A stretch of 64,000 nt of DNA from NCBI RefSeq assembly GCF_029227915.1, contig NC_079875.1, forward strand, positions 29,760,001-29,824,000. The letters run 5' to 3'. Positions 46,197-58,191 of the stretch are shown piece after piece. Both the position numbers and the translations under genes were made by a program. The stretch comes from Hydractinia symbiolongicarpus (Eukaryota; Cnidaria; Hydrozoa; Anthoathecata; Hydractiniidae). The notes beneath the pieces were generated by a model. That model saw nothing but the letters and a program-made list of their open reading frames with translations, did not search any database and had not been told where the DNA came from. The number at the start of each line of letters is the position of its first letter. Position 1 is the stretch's first letter.

Positions 46197-47540
46197 GATA
46201 AGAGATCTAACCTCAACCTAGTCCAAGTTTAACTTGTTATTAAAGTGTTGAGTATAGGTCAACCAGTAAATATTAAGCAACTAAACCTTAATTTATCAGA
46301 TAAGGAATTCTATTTGATCCTTATCATGTGTAATCTTAATTGGTTTTAATAAAATCCTTGTGTTTTGATACATCACTCAATTTACACAACAAATCACATC
46401 CTTAAATCCTATCACTAATAGCTTTATGTACGACTTGCACGTTTCTTATTTACTATATTAAATCAAAAAAACAACATCTGAGTAGATTATGGACTGGTGG
46501 CCATGTGATAGAGCGTTTTTACTTATATGGCATACAATATGCGCAGAAAACGTTTAAGATATAGTCATCTGGAAAGCATTCATAGAATACACTGTTCTTA
46601 TTACTGATCAGTTGAAAACATTATCTCTACTGGAAATATATTTCTAAAGTATAGCTTAGTCTTAATTGATTTCTAAACAGATCTAACCTGAACCAAAAAA
46701 GATAGCTGAGGTCCCTTTAATTGGTCTGGATTTATAGAAATTACTGGTGAAAAAAAATAAATCAATTAGAAAGTCTGTTTTCTCGTTGTTTAAAGTTTAC
46801 TTGAAGCAACTTAAAATTTAGAACATGAATATAAATTACCATTTATGAAAAAATACAATTATAAAGGAAAAGCAATTTGCTTGCAAAACCGATCGCCATC
46901 TTAAAAAAGAACTCCCGCAAGAAACAACAAGGTTATTTTCTGTTTGGATAATAAGCATCCTGCGTAGTCGAAGTCAGCTGCCGTCACATTTGTTCATTCA
47001 CTAAAATTACCTGATTTATCCTTCTTACAGCGGCCTAAATTCCGCCACTCAAAAAATTTGGTGTAACGTCCACCATCTTGCAAAAGTTGGTAGACGTTAC
47101 TGCCGGCGCAAAATGAATGTTCCCCTTTCTTTTGGATAAGAGGTCAGGCGTAAATATAAATAGAAAGTATTTTCACGTTCTTATGCGCCCTTATAACTGT
47201 TTCTCTCCCCATGTTTTTACACTCCACTAGCAACTTTGTGTTTAGCTAGTTAACTAACCTTTTTTCGAGGATATCAAATTTAATTTCTTCTAAAAAAAGC
47301 TTAGACGCAAAAAATGTTAGAGCAAATCCCTAGAATCCATCTCATAGCAAACCCCAATTACAATCAATCCATGAGCACAAAGCCAGCATGGTCACACCTT
47401 ACCCTCTTTAATAATGCAAGAAGTAATTATACTTGTTCGGGTGATTGAGGTTATTCATGCTTAAGAAAAGGATTGACCACGTCACCAAAGAATAATAAAA
47501 TTAACCAATCAAAAAGCACGGTCAGTATTTTGACCGCAAC
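46197..47540. other. Non-coding
   Basis: Nothing recognised in this AT-rich stretch. Confidence 0.35.
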
Positions 47541-48890
47541 CAGTATAGAAAGTGTTGCGGAGAGGTTGCCAAGGCAAAGGCATTAAGCACGGCAAGGAAA
47601 GGGCACGGCAAAGGCAGGCAAGGAAACAGGAAGAGGAATCAGCAAGGCAGGGGTAGGCAAGACAGGGGTAGGACAGGGGTAGCAAGGAAAGGGCACGGCA
47701 AAGGCAGGCAAGGAAACAGGAAGAGGAATCAGCAAGGCAATTTGTTGACTCAGTATAATATGTGTAGCCGAAAGATATGAGCCTGTCAAGAACAATTCTT
47801 TTTTTCAGCTACTTTTATACTAGCCAGCTAATTTAGTTTTATGCTCACTAACTTTAGTTAGGAAGCTAATGGTCTTTTTACATGTCTTTGCATTAGTTAG
47901 GACACGTAAGTGCTGGCAAGGCAAAGGAACGGCAGGGTAGGGGCAGCCACCCTAATAGAAACTCTTCTCCCATACAACTCAAAGATTACGTATACTCAAT
48001 ATGTCTAAGCTATGTATCATATTAGTCTAGGAGTAGAGAACATATTGAGGTACAAATAGTTCAAGTTCAATACCTAAAAAATGGCATTAAATTTGTTACA
48101 AGATCAATATAGAGTGAATCACCTTAGCAGAATTATGTGCCAATATAAGAATTTAAACAATTGGTCATAATGACAAAAAAATCATGTATATATTGATAAA
48201 TTTGAGATTAAAAGTCAACTTGGTTCAAATGAATTTGAGAATATGGATTTTTACTAACTCTAACAACATTAAAAAGTCAAGGTAGAGAAATGATTAGAGA
48301 AGTCAACTAGAAAAGCATTATTTTTTAGTAATCAATATAGAAAGTGTTGCGGAGAGGTTGCCAAGGCAAAGGCATTAAGCACGGCAAGGAAAGGGCAAAG
48401 GCAGGCAAGGAAATAGGAAGAGGAATCAGGAAGGCAGGGGTAGGCAAGGCATGGGAGCCACAGGCAAGGACATAGTAGGCAGGCACCAGAAAAGGCATAG
48501 GAAGGGTAGGCAAAGAAAGGCACGGTCAGTGCTGGCAAAGCAATGGAACGGCAAGGCAGGGGTGCATGACTTTAGTAGAAAATCTCCACCTTACAACTCA
48601 AAGATTGCGTATATTCAATATGTCTAAGTTAAGTATCATATTAGTCCAGGAGTATAGAAAATATTGAGGTGCAAATGTTTCAAATTCAATATCTCAAAAA
48701 AAAAGTTTCAAATTTATCTCAGGTCAATACACAGTGAATCATAGCAGAATTATGTGCCATTACAAGTATTTAAACAATCGGTCATAACGACATATCATTT
48801 TTTCATAAATCTGAGATTAGCTTGGTTCCAATGACAACAACATTAAAAAGTCAAGATATAGAAATAATCAGAGAAGTCCTACTCAAAGGT
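47541..48890 (+). repeat. Tandem duplication with GGCAAGG minisatellite
   Basis: A block of about 790 bp starting tagaaagtgttgcggagagg (47546) is repeated from 48338. Each copy begins with 170-250 bp of purine-rich GGCAAGG/GGCAGG tracts and continues with AT-rich sequence (caactcaaagatt, tcatattagtc, cagaattatgtgccat). The first copy contains a further internal duplication of its minisatellite (around 47590 and 47675). The strand asymmetry of purines could favour unusual DNA or RNA structure. The frames through it are low-complexity. Confidence 0.9.
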
Positions 48891-48946
48891 TACCTATTAT
48901 ATGAAAACCTGGTTGTTGTAGGTGCAAGATAATTATGTTTTTCCTA

Positions 48947-49014
48947 GCCCTGTCCAGGATTTGAACCTGGATCTCTCATTAGCATGAGTGTCATAGCCAT
49001 TAGACCAGCAGGGC
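48947..49014 (-). tRNA. tRNA-like gene, shortened anticodon arm
   Basis: The minus strand folds with acceptor GCCCTGC/ACAGGGC (six of seven pairs), a three-pair D stem GTC/GAC, and a perfect five-pair T stem CCAGG/CCTGG with loop TTCAAAT. Both internal Pol III promoter boxes are intact: A box TGGTCTAATGG and B box GGTTCAAATCC. The anticodon arm CTCAT-GCTA-ATGAG has five pairs but only a four-base loop, three short of normal. The gene is 68 nt, four shorter than usual. It may be a mutated tRNA, or a tRNA-derived repeat head; the amino acid cannot be assigned. Confidence 0.65.
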
Positions 49015-50061
49015 ATAAACATAAATATATATACAAAACTTTACAGGTGAGTATTATATACACTTAGGAATTTACGCTGGTTAAGCCACAAGTAACTGTG
49101 TTACCTGGCGTTAAACGCTTGATGGAACAATTAATACAAATTTTAAACTGTACCACACATTCAGGTGGCTGGCTTTAGTACAGGTGTGCAGTATATCATA
49201 AATCGAGTGAAACACACAACATTAAAGGTGTGTCGGGTGTGTAATTATATTTTTCAGATTCACAAAATATATATTTCCTTCAACTTTAGCTTGAATAGAA
49301 ACACAATTTACATATTGTGCCATGTCATAGCGAAAACTGTTTCACAAAATGTTCCCGGTAAAACTTAAAATATATATGTACTTTAATCTGTGGCGCGCCA
49401 TTAGTATAGGTAAACAAACCCTTTCAAAAAAACTTTAGCACAACTTCTGTTAAATAGAAACACAGGTAATAGCTTGTCATTAACATTAGGCTGAGTGATT
49501 AGTACAAATATACTGTGGCGCACATCCGAAAAACTTTGGTTCAAATAAACAGACAGTAAACACCCTGTTGTTATCCTACACAGCTAAAACAATCATGCAG
49601 CACTTTTATTTTGCGGAAAAGTTTTTGTAACATTTAAAAATAAAAACACTGCTCAAAACCTGTTTTTATGCTCCTAAAGAATCCTGCAATATTTTATGGG
49701 AAAAGTTTGTGCTAGATCAAAAATTAATCATAAAATCAGACAGCCGTAATACATTTTTAAAAAAACCTTTACTGCAACTTCGGTTTAAAAAAACACAGCG
49801 AAAAAAAGCCTGTTGTTAGCCTGTGCAGCTAAAAATCAAATAGCAGTATGTGTTTTGTTTGCAAACAAGTTTTCATGACAGTAGGATAAAAATCTCTTAT
49901 TCCAGACTGAACAAAAACATCATTAGAGCCACATGTGTAAGGATCGGGTCAAGTTACAAAAACAGAAATTATTGGGACATTATTTGTATACATATCGTGA
50001 AATTAGGTAAGAAATAATGAATACACTTGGAGATTTTCAATACATGTTGACGATTGAACGA
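49015..50061. other. Non-coding
   Basis: Only short chance frames. No RNA or repeat recognised. Confidence 0.35.
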
Positions 50062-50140
50062 GATATCTATCTATATCTATATCTATATCTATATCTATAT
50101 CTATATCTATATCTATATCTATCTATCTATCTATCTATCG
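50062..50140 (+). repeat. ATCTAT microsatellite
   Basis: An uninterrupted run of (ATCTAT)n passes into (ATCT)n at the right end. Confidence 0.95.
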
Positions 50141-52081
50141 AAATAATTTTCCCTTCTGTAACTTCAGCCGCACTGGTGTATGCTTAGCGGCAGGGTTAAA
50201 AAAGTTTATTTCCTGACGTGTGTACAATATATATAGCTAGCTACAACCGTCCACGAAAATATAGCTCTCTATTCCCCCTTAATGTTAAGAACTGCTCATT
50301 TGTGGCTAAGCAACGTAAACAATTACACATGACATACCTGTATATAAACATTTACTATCTGCAAAATACCTAGCTGGCTATGTATGGCCATTTTGTGGAC
50401 GATTGTAGCTAGAACAAGCTGTATGATGGGACATTCCTACAGAGTAGAATTATCTCACTCACTCTGTAGTATATAGCTATGTATAATAGCTAGCTAGGAT
50501 AGGTAGAAAATCAGTCTCAAACAATTTTTCTATGCTAGCTATGTTGCTGATTTTATGCCAGCAAAAATAGCAATTTATTGCTAGCTACATGGGTAGTTCT
50601 ATCCCAACTAAGTAGTTAATTTTATGCTAGCCTTGTAGCTAGTTTTGTGCTAACCATAGGTACTGTTTGCTCTTTTTTATACTATCTAGCTAGCTATATG
50701 CTATCTAAGTTCTATTATTATTCTATCTAAATCTGTAGTTTTAAGCTAGCTAGCTTTAGGTGTGAGTGAGAATAAGAATGGGTTCATTACATGTAAAAAA
50801 TAGTGATATACTAGAGAGCTAAACATACCCTTTCTTCGTTTTCTTGAAAATAACCTTCCAGAAGTTTCGATATAGCTTAGATTAACGAAAGTTTGAGTTT
50901 GAGGCGCTATGTTATCCGAGAAAAAGTCACGTGATATTAGTTAAAGTGACTTATGAATCACGTGGTTAGAACTAACTTAGTCTCAACTGGAAGTTCCCGC
51001 TAGGAGATCTTTAAATAAACAAAAGCACTCCATCGCCGTATATACTCGCTCAATCTGAAATTTACAAAAAAATAACCAGAAAAATTACGGGGCAACCCAG
51101 TCGAAAAACGTCCTACGAAAATTTAAATTTTGATGTATACGTGCGGAAATCCTATACACTCTCCTCCGTCCCTTATATTTGGCTTATTTAATGAGGAAAT
51201 GGGCTCCGCTACGCTCCGTGCGCTGGCGCGCACTCCGCTTCTCTCCGCAAAAAGTTCGTTTGAGACCCAGCGTAATTTTTCTTACCTTAACTACTCACTG
51301 TCATAATTAGGTGTAATTTCATCTACAACATCAGCTGCATGAATTGAACTTTGCGCTTTTCTCATCCCTCAAGCCTAAAGGCGTGGCTTCTTTCCTTAAG
51401 CATATCGTTTTTACTTCGTGTTTTATAACTGAACATTGTTTCCTTTTTGTTCTGTTGCTGAAAGTGATTTTGGATCGATTTGTCTTTTGTTGATAAATTC
51501 CCTCTTCAAATAATTAAAGCATTGCCTTATACAGATACATTTGAAATCAGTTTGTAATAAAATTGCATTCTCGTTCCTTATTTTCCAAATGTTCTCTTTT
51601 TCAAATTAGCCGTTGTCAGAACATTACCCATCAACACTTTCAAAAAATATTGAGCGAAAGTTTTAAACCCCTAAACACTGAAACATTGCTAAACTAATGA
51701 AACCTTCATAATTTTTGAGACCTAAAACATATTAATTGATTTTGTGAAAAATTCTACTTTGAAAGATATTTCTCATGATGTTTTCCAGAGAAAAAGATTG
51801 AAGTTAGCTTTCAAAGTTACAATAATAATCGAGATTGGAACTTTAGTGATGTTGCTCCAGCTATATTACTCGGTTTTAAGGTGCACTTCAAAGTTCAGTA
51901 CTTCTTCAGAATATTTCTGATTGCGGAAATCTTTAAGGCGTAATTTCTATTTCCGCATGATTTGTAGAATTATCGCATTATGTTTTAAGCTATGATGAGA
52001 GAAGGGTTATTCTTAAGCGTGATTTTCTCACAGTAATACAATTTTTACTTCGCACGACTTCCTCCGTTAAAAAATTTATAT
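50141..52081. other. Non-coding, AGCT-rich then AT-rich
   Basis: 50200-50760 is unusually rich in TAGCTAGC words. A short CpG-rich stretch lies at 51200-51250 (gctccgctacgctccgtgcg). No gene was recognised. Confidence 0.4.
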
Positions 52082-52745
52082 ATTCCCCAAGCGTAATTTT
52101 TTAGTTTAATGACTTTTTGTGTTTACTATAACTGCCCAGCAATGAATTAATAATGACATTGTATCTTGTTTGTGTAGGGAGTCCATGCCATTACTAATAT
52201 CCCACGACATTGTAAGAAATGAAATTAATTAACCAAAACGATTTAATTCTACGCCTTGTCGAGATAAGCCATGTCGAGCGAGAGAGTAGATTTTCTAAAA
52301 AAAAAATGAAAAAATAACATTGGCTGGGTGGAAGTTTGTAGTACGCCATGGTAAGTTGCGTTTTTACTGATTTAATATTTACTTTTTCATTTACCTGATT
52401 CAACGAAAGCTGTATCTGTTTTTAATTTATTGAGAAGCAAGAAAATAAAATATGTCAAACTGAACGATGGTAAGTGGAATTTTTACAATTCGAACAATTT
52501 TACAATTATCGTACGTTATAACTTCCAAATCACTTTTTTAGTTTGGTTTATCAGCATTTTAGAGGTGGAAAGAGCAACTGTGGAAACACAGTAGAGGTTG
52601 GAATCTGGATTGCTGTATGTGATTTTTTACTTTTTTTATATATTACATATTGTGTGCAATGAACCCGTACGCGCCCGTCAAACTGCAAAGCTTACATATG
52701 CGTTAACATTATAAGTATATGCTTTATGCTCGTAATTACAATAAC
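52082..52745 (+). repeat. Dispersed repeat, copy 2 (partner at 22840)
   Basis: Same-orientation partner of 22840-23490, with related sequence also at 53043-53145. It encodes no protein. Confidence 0.8.
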
Positions 52746-53354
52746 ATTTATACCTTAATTTGCGAATGATTTGAGTGTGTAAATTTTGAACGTTTTTCCC
52801 GCGTATTGACTTTCCACACCCAGTCGTTAGGACAGATTTCAGTGTTGCGCCTCTTTGTAGGTTGTGTAGAATATAATGATTATGACTCGTTTGTTTGTCT
52901 TATGCGAAAATATTAGCATATCGGCCTTAGCAATAAAAAACACGTTGAAGCTTCGCTTACTCTAATTTTCGCAAGACCTGAAAAATAACATACCGCGCGC
53001 AATAATTATATTTACGAAAATATACAGCTTTTCTCACACTTTCCTCCTCCGTACTTTTGCAAACTTTCTAATGCTCGAAAAAACTACAACAGGAGTGCAT
53101 TTATTTTGAAACTCCGGCTCTTTCTGACCATTTCAGCATGTAAAACGTTGCGCCAAAAAAGAATCCCCGTCTTATTGGAAACAATACGTTACCATCTCAC
53201 ACATTTTACTGTTTAAACGCTTTCACATGAAAAATTTCTATAAAAAGCATTCATTTTACCTGTCAACTGAAACCTACATGTACACAATAGCAGTATCACC
53301 CTGTTATTATGTAGCACAATTTTCTACCTTATTGACATATACTGCGTGAAACAT

Positions 53355-53560
53355 GCCTGAATACGGGAAAACGGAATTTGGTATTATTATAAGAATACGG
53401 GTGAATAACAAAAATATACGGAATATTTGCTATACGGAAAATGTATTACACAGGATACGTGTATATTTCCGTATTCGCCAGAATTAAAATTGTTCAGTGA
53501 AATACGGAAGCCGTATTCTACTGAATCCGTATGTGGTACAGCGTATCGTTCCGTATGCAC
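53355..53560. repeat. Cluster of ATACGG/CCGTAT words
   Basis: About nine copies of ATACGG or its complement lie within 200 bp (near 53361, 53395, 53415, 53434, 53468, 53500, 53509, 53527 and 53551). Both orientations occur and one pair forms atacggaagccgtat. It may be the terminus of a small transposon or a factor-binding cluster. 53561-54008 holds nothing else recognised. Confidence 0.5.
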
Positions 53561-54008
53561 GAGACTGAAATTTCAGGGCGCTGGGTATTCTGGAAGTACA
53601 CTCCAATTTTATTTTAAAAGCGGGTGCGGGGTTTACATTTTTGCTCTGTAAAAATTAAAAACTACTGTGAATGTTTTTTTATTATTGAAACAAAGTAAAA
53701 ACTTCAATTAAATTTCAAAATTACATATACATAAATATGTTACAAATCGAACTTAAATTCCGCCGTAGCAGACATCACCCGCGCCAGTAATGAAGCCGAA
53801 TGTTGAAAATAGGCCTTAACAAAGTTGCTGAAACGTGATCATGTTCCGTGCCAAGCTCACAAACGTATGCTCGCAGCTTGTCTGATGGCTCCATCCACTA
53901 CACGCGTCAAGTCAAACAGTGCACTTCCCATGAAAAACAAAAAGCATTGCTTTGAAATTAGGTTTTGGAGCAAGAATTTGCATTTTTATTGTCATTATAA
54001 ATACATGA

Positions 54009-55262
54009 CTAAAAAATAATTTTTCTAAGATGATTCACAACTGATGGTAAAAGTGGCCTAGCTTTTGGGTTTTTTTCTATTAGATGCAATGCAATAAATG
54101 ACAATTTTTCAAATTTCATTCGAACTGACAGTCTGTCCATTAGGTACCCAACAGAATAAGTATCTGTTGCTTTAGAATTGTAAGAACCAGGCACATTTCT
54201 TAGTTCATAAGCAATATGACGAGGAATTCTGTTTTTTGTTTTTTGTTTTTCAGACCCAGGTTTGACAACGTACACTACAGGGACATGAATGAGCGTAGCT
54301 TTACCAAAATCTATTACTTTAACATATGATCCATCACGAAGTGACACATTCCTACTATGTAGATCATTGTGTACAATGCCACGGTTGTGCATTTCTTGAA
54401 CTGCTTTACATAGTACGATTAGAACTGAAATCCATTAATTGTGCGATAATGAATCAGCTGACATTACATCATAAAAAGTCGGTGATCTACTGCCATCAGC
54501 ATTCACAATCAGTTCTATGACAATTCTACGATTTCCAACGATACCAAAAATAAAAGGGAAATTTGGATGACCTGCTATTACCAACATCAGCTTGGCTTCT
54601 GCTAAAATATCAGCATTTGATAATGTTCATTAAACTTCTTCACAGCAACTTTTTGTTTGATGCTTTTTATAATGCCACCTCTTACAGTCCCAAAAACACC
54701 AGACGCAAGGATATTATGACATTTTAAGTCGTCTTCTTCAAATTCTATCACTTTATAGTTAATTGCACGATTAATGTTAAAACTTTTATTCTGACGGAGT
54801 CTCAGTAAAGATTTACACAAACTTTGTTCGTGCAGCCTATTATTTATTTTATGCTGCATGATTGGATTTTTACAGTTCCGTACTGCTCTCATAATGGTTG
54901 CATTTTCCCTCTCAAGTTCCATAATTCTGACTTCTTTCTTTTGCTCTAATTCCACCTGAGATTTCTTTACTGTTTTCTTCTTTTCCCTTTGCCTGATTTT
55001 CTTAGCCTTGTTACGGATGGTTTTACTTTTTGCTGATCGTTTATGTTTGAATCTAAACCAAAAAAAGAATTATAGTTGATATTGTTGAATATGAAAATCA
55101 TTTAGTAATGATGAGATGAGCAGTTGATAAACAATCTTTTTTAAAGCTAATTATACAACAATTTATTATAAAATTGTGCATTATAAAATAGAGAATAGAT
55201 TACCTATTATTTGAAAAATCCTTTGTTTCTTTTTGTTCTTTTTCACATTGGTTATTTTCCAT
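54009..55262 (-). pseudogene. Protein kinase, two exons, one frameshift and one stop
   Basis: Exon 1 is 55204-55262 (ATG at 55262, GT donor at 55203) and exon 2 is 54009-55052 (acceptor ggtttag); the phases fit. The N-terminus is a very basic coiled coil (residues about 20-70). The kinase domain follows: glycine loop LASGVFGTVRGG, VAVKK with the lysine, an HRD-like HNDLHSRN, VIDFGKAT with the magnesium-binding DFG, and the DTYSVG helix before the C-lobe end. A one-base shift near 54620 and a TAA at about 54436 interrupt the frame; between them the protein continues without further damage. The HRD Arg is replaced by Asn. This could be a young pseudogene or contain two sequence errors. Confidence 0.7.
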
Positions 55263-55850
55263 TGCTATTTTTATCTAATAATACTCTAAAAAAAGTATAT
55301 TGAGAAAAATAATTGGTAGTAACCCCCATCAATAAACATACTTTTAGGTTTGCTTAGTCATAAAATTTAATCTGTAAAAAATATTAGTCACTTATTTTTA
55401 TGAACATCATATTATAAAAACACAAGTTTCGTAGAGTAAGCATCATATTTCTACACTTTTTACAAAATAAACTAAATTGAAACTATTATAAGAAAAACTA
55501 TTATTGGGATAAGATTAGTAAATTAAAAAATTAACAAGGCTCTTTATATGGTTATAAATTAGACTATATACGTTTTTTAAAATAAATCAGAAACCTTAGG
55601 CTCAGAAATGTAAAATATATCAAAACCAAGTCCAAATCTTTATAGGTTCAAATTATAAAAATGTTAAAGTTAAAAAACATCCAGGCATAAACACATAAAG
55701 TTTCTAAATAAAAAAGTCGGTGTGTCAAAAAAAAATATACAATTTCAAAAAGAACAATAATTCCAAAGTACATAACATATTTTAGGTCAAGTAATGATTT
55801 TGATGGCATGGGAATGATTACGTTAACAGTATCAGAACATTACCTTGCTC
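55263..55850. other. Intergenic
   Basis: AT-rich sequence between the kinase gene and the transposase remnant; nothing recognised. Confidence 0.4.
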
Positions 55851-57800
55851 CTAAACTTTGTAACATAATTTCTTCTTTACAACATATACATGATCGAAGG
55901 AAAAACTTGAGGGGATTGAAACTTGTGTGTAAATAATCTTCATACTTAGTGGACCAAATCTTTGTTGGGCAGTTAATGCCAAAGAAATCTTTGTTTTGAT
56001 GTTTTTTAAACCACGAGCAATGTACAAAAAATGGTTAACGGTAATCTCTGTGTCATCCGACTCTTTTATTACTTTTATTTCGTACAATCCATTAATAGCT
56101 GCTGGTCTCTCTTCCCAAACACCGGATTCGTCATTTCGATAGCGGAAAACACAGACACCGTATGCAAACATTGCACCACGATAACTTTGAGTTGCAATAA
56201 CAACATTGGAAATACCAACACGAGTGAATTTTTTTCACGAACGGTGAAATACGAATAATTATTTCAAGATACAACCTTTTTAAACTTTTGTTGATGTTTT
56301 CCATATCAGATGGGGTCAAAGTAATTCGATGCGCTATTGACAATTTCTTTTCACAATTAAACTCCAGCCGTGAACCTGACACATCATTTGAGTAACGAAC
56401 ACAAAGTTTTGGTTTCTCATTGTCATAATGTACTGCATTGGTGATTTTGAATGTTTCCACATCTTCTCCTGTTCTTAACTGACAACCTGAAACAAATTTT
56501 CTCATAACTTGAATTGTTATAGAGATATTGTTTACATGAAAATTTCCCATTATGCCATTAAACCGTTCAAACGAAAAGCACCAAAATCCGTACACAGATC
56601 CATATTCCTTGATACATTGTTTCAGGTGCAACATTAGATGCATATTTGGCACACATTTGTCACGACCATAACGATCTTGGAATAGAAAACAGAATATTTT
56701 TAACAATTGATGTGCCTGTTCTACCTCCTGAAAAGTTATAGACCGTTTACACAATAAAGAAGAAGCATTGACAAAAAGAGACCAAATACTAAAGTCCTTT
56801 TTGTTGATTATTCCCTACAAACAGTACATGGAGTATATCAAAGTCCTGTGCTTCCACTCGTCAGCTTTCATGGATTTGTAGGCAACAGATATACACCTTG
56901 CGATTCTTCCAATGTCAGAAGGGACGTTCACTTTTTTCATTTTGAAATCAATTTGAGCTAACTGGGCATCAGAGATGTAACTATGTTCCATCCAAATCAC
57001 GAATGTATGCTTAGCAACCCTTAACATCAAATTATGCATAGGATCAATCACGTGCATTACAATGGGATCAAAATATGGCAGTTTTAACAATTCAGTATAT
57101 CTGGCGCCATTAATTTTTTAGTGTTCTCTTTGTTGGTCTTTAGTTTGGTACAAAAACAGCGCCTCACAAATCTTCTTATGATCCTCACTATTCCTTGGAA
57201 GTCAAAATGAAATGTCATTTGCCTGATTCACATCAGCGAACTTGTGTTAATGTTGGCAATTTATATATTTTTCTTGTCATCACACTGACACCCATACACG
57301 AACAACAGTTAAATTAGAGCAAAACTTATGTAAGTTCAACTTAAAGAAAAATCACATCATTAAAAATCTGCATATGTGAAACCAAGAATCTTTGTTAAGA
57401 CGTCGGTATTTGCCTCGTCAATTGCAGTACGCTAAAGTCTAAAATTTTTCTGCAAAGAGGAGAAGGTTGTTAGGGTCTGACATTTGCGGAAAAAGTTTGC
57501 AACACATGACAATAGTTATTTGACTTAAGCCTGTTATTCCAAATCACTTTCTCCATCTGTAATCTTACCATTGCTACAGCTTGCATTAATTTCTTCATTA
57601 TCCAAACTCATTTCCTCCACGTCATGATGCTTTTCCCGCAGTAAAACTTTGGTCTTCTTGAGACAATATCTTGGTTTTATTTTAGTTTTGATGCAATTTC
57701 CTGTCCTATGTTTTAAGTAATAATTCGTTTTTGAAACGCTTTGACCACAAAAGCTGCACAACTTTCTTGAAGCTCGTGCTTTCACAGCTTCCGCAGCCAT
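55851..57800 (-). pseudogene. Tnp2/CACTA-like transposase remnant
   Basis: The frame from 57800 gives a start MAAEAVK and a C-x2-C-x12-H-x4-C finger (CSFCGQ ... H ... C), then an acidic tail ending at 57534. After a gap, 56815-57175 encodes LLKLPYFDPIVMHVIDPMHN and DIGRIARCI, with a stop at about 57118. 56131-56754 encodes the helical part with NMHLMLHLKQCIKEYGSVYG, WCFSFERFNGIMG and VQIMRKF-like residues, and 55851-56171 the C-terminal strands. This order matches Tnp2/CACTA (EnSpm)-type transposases with their DUF4218-like region. Only about 440 bp lie between the finger and the LPYFD block, so most of the catalytic domain is deleted. Several stops and shifts confirm a dead copy. Confidence 0.65.
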
Positions 57801-58191
57801 GGTTTTCAGACAAAGAAGCTATCGTCCCGCGAAAATTTATTTATTTTTTTGAGGAATATTTTATATATTTTCAGGACTGGCATGTGTTAATAAAATGGCA
57901 CATTAAATGCTTTTTAAGGCGGATAGAGTATCTTGATGTCAAAATAAAATATATTCCGTGCGTTTATTACAAAATTTGAAAAAAATATATATAGATATTT
58001 TAAATGTTGTAACCATCTCTCCCCCGGCAATATTTGTGGCGCCAATTTTTGAGTTTTTCCCCATTGTCCTTCTTGTTGATGTTTCTTCTCCATTCTCTTC
58101 TCCATCTGCAGCAAATATATTTTCTGGCAAACATTTTCTCACTAGCTACCTTATATCTCAAAACAAATATATAATATTCAAAAATCAAATA
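57801..58191. promoter_or_regulatory. Shared intergenic region of two divergent genes
   Basis: The start codons of the transposase-like gene (57800, minus) and the coiled-coil gene (58192, plus) face away from each other across 391 bp. The region would have to drive both. No specific box was identified beyond TATA-like words near 57870 and 57985. Confidence 0.3.

Noticed and set aside
47583-48538. Minus-strand frames rich in Pro, Leu and Ala
   Set aside because: Direct translation of the GGCAAGG minisatellite.
57914-58188. Minus-strand frames upstream of the coiled-coil gene
   Set aside because: Low-complexity charged peptides in the shared intergenic region, three overlapping frames with no domain.
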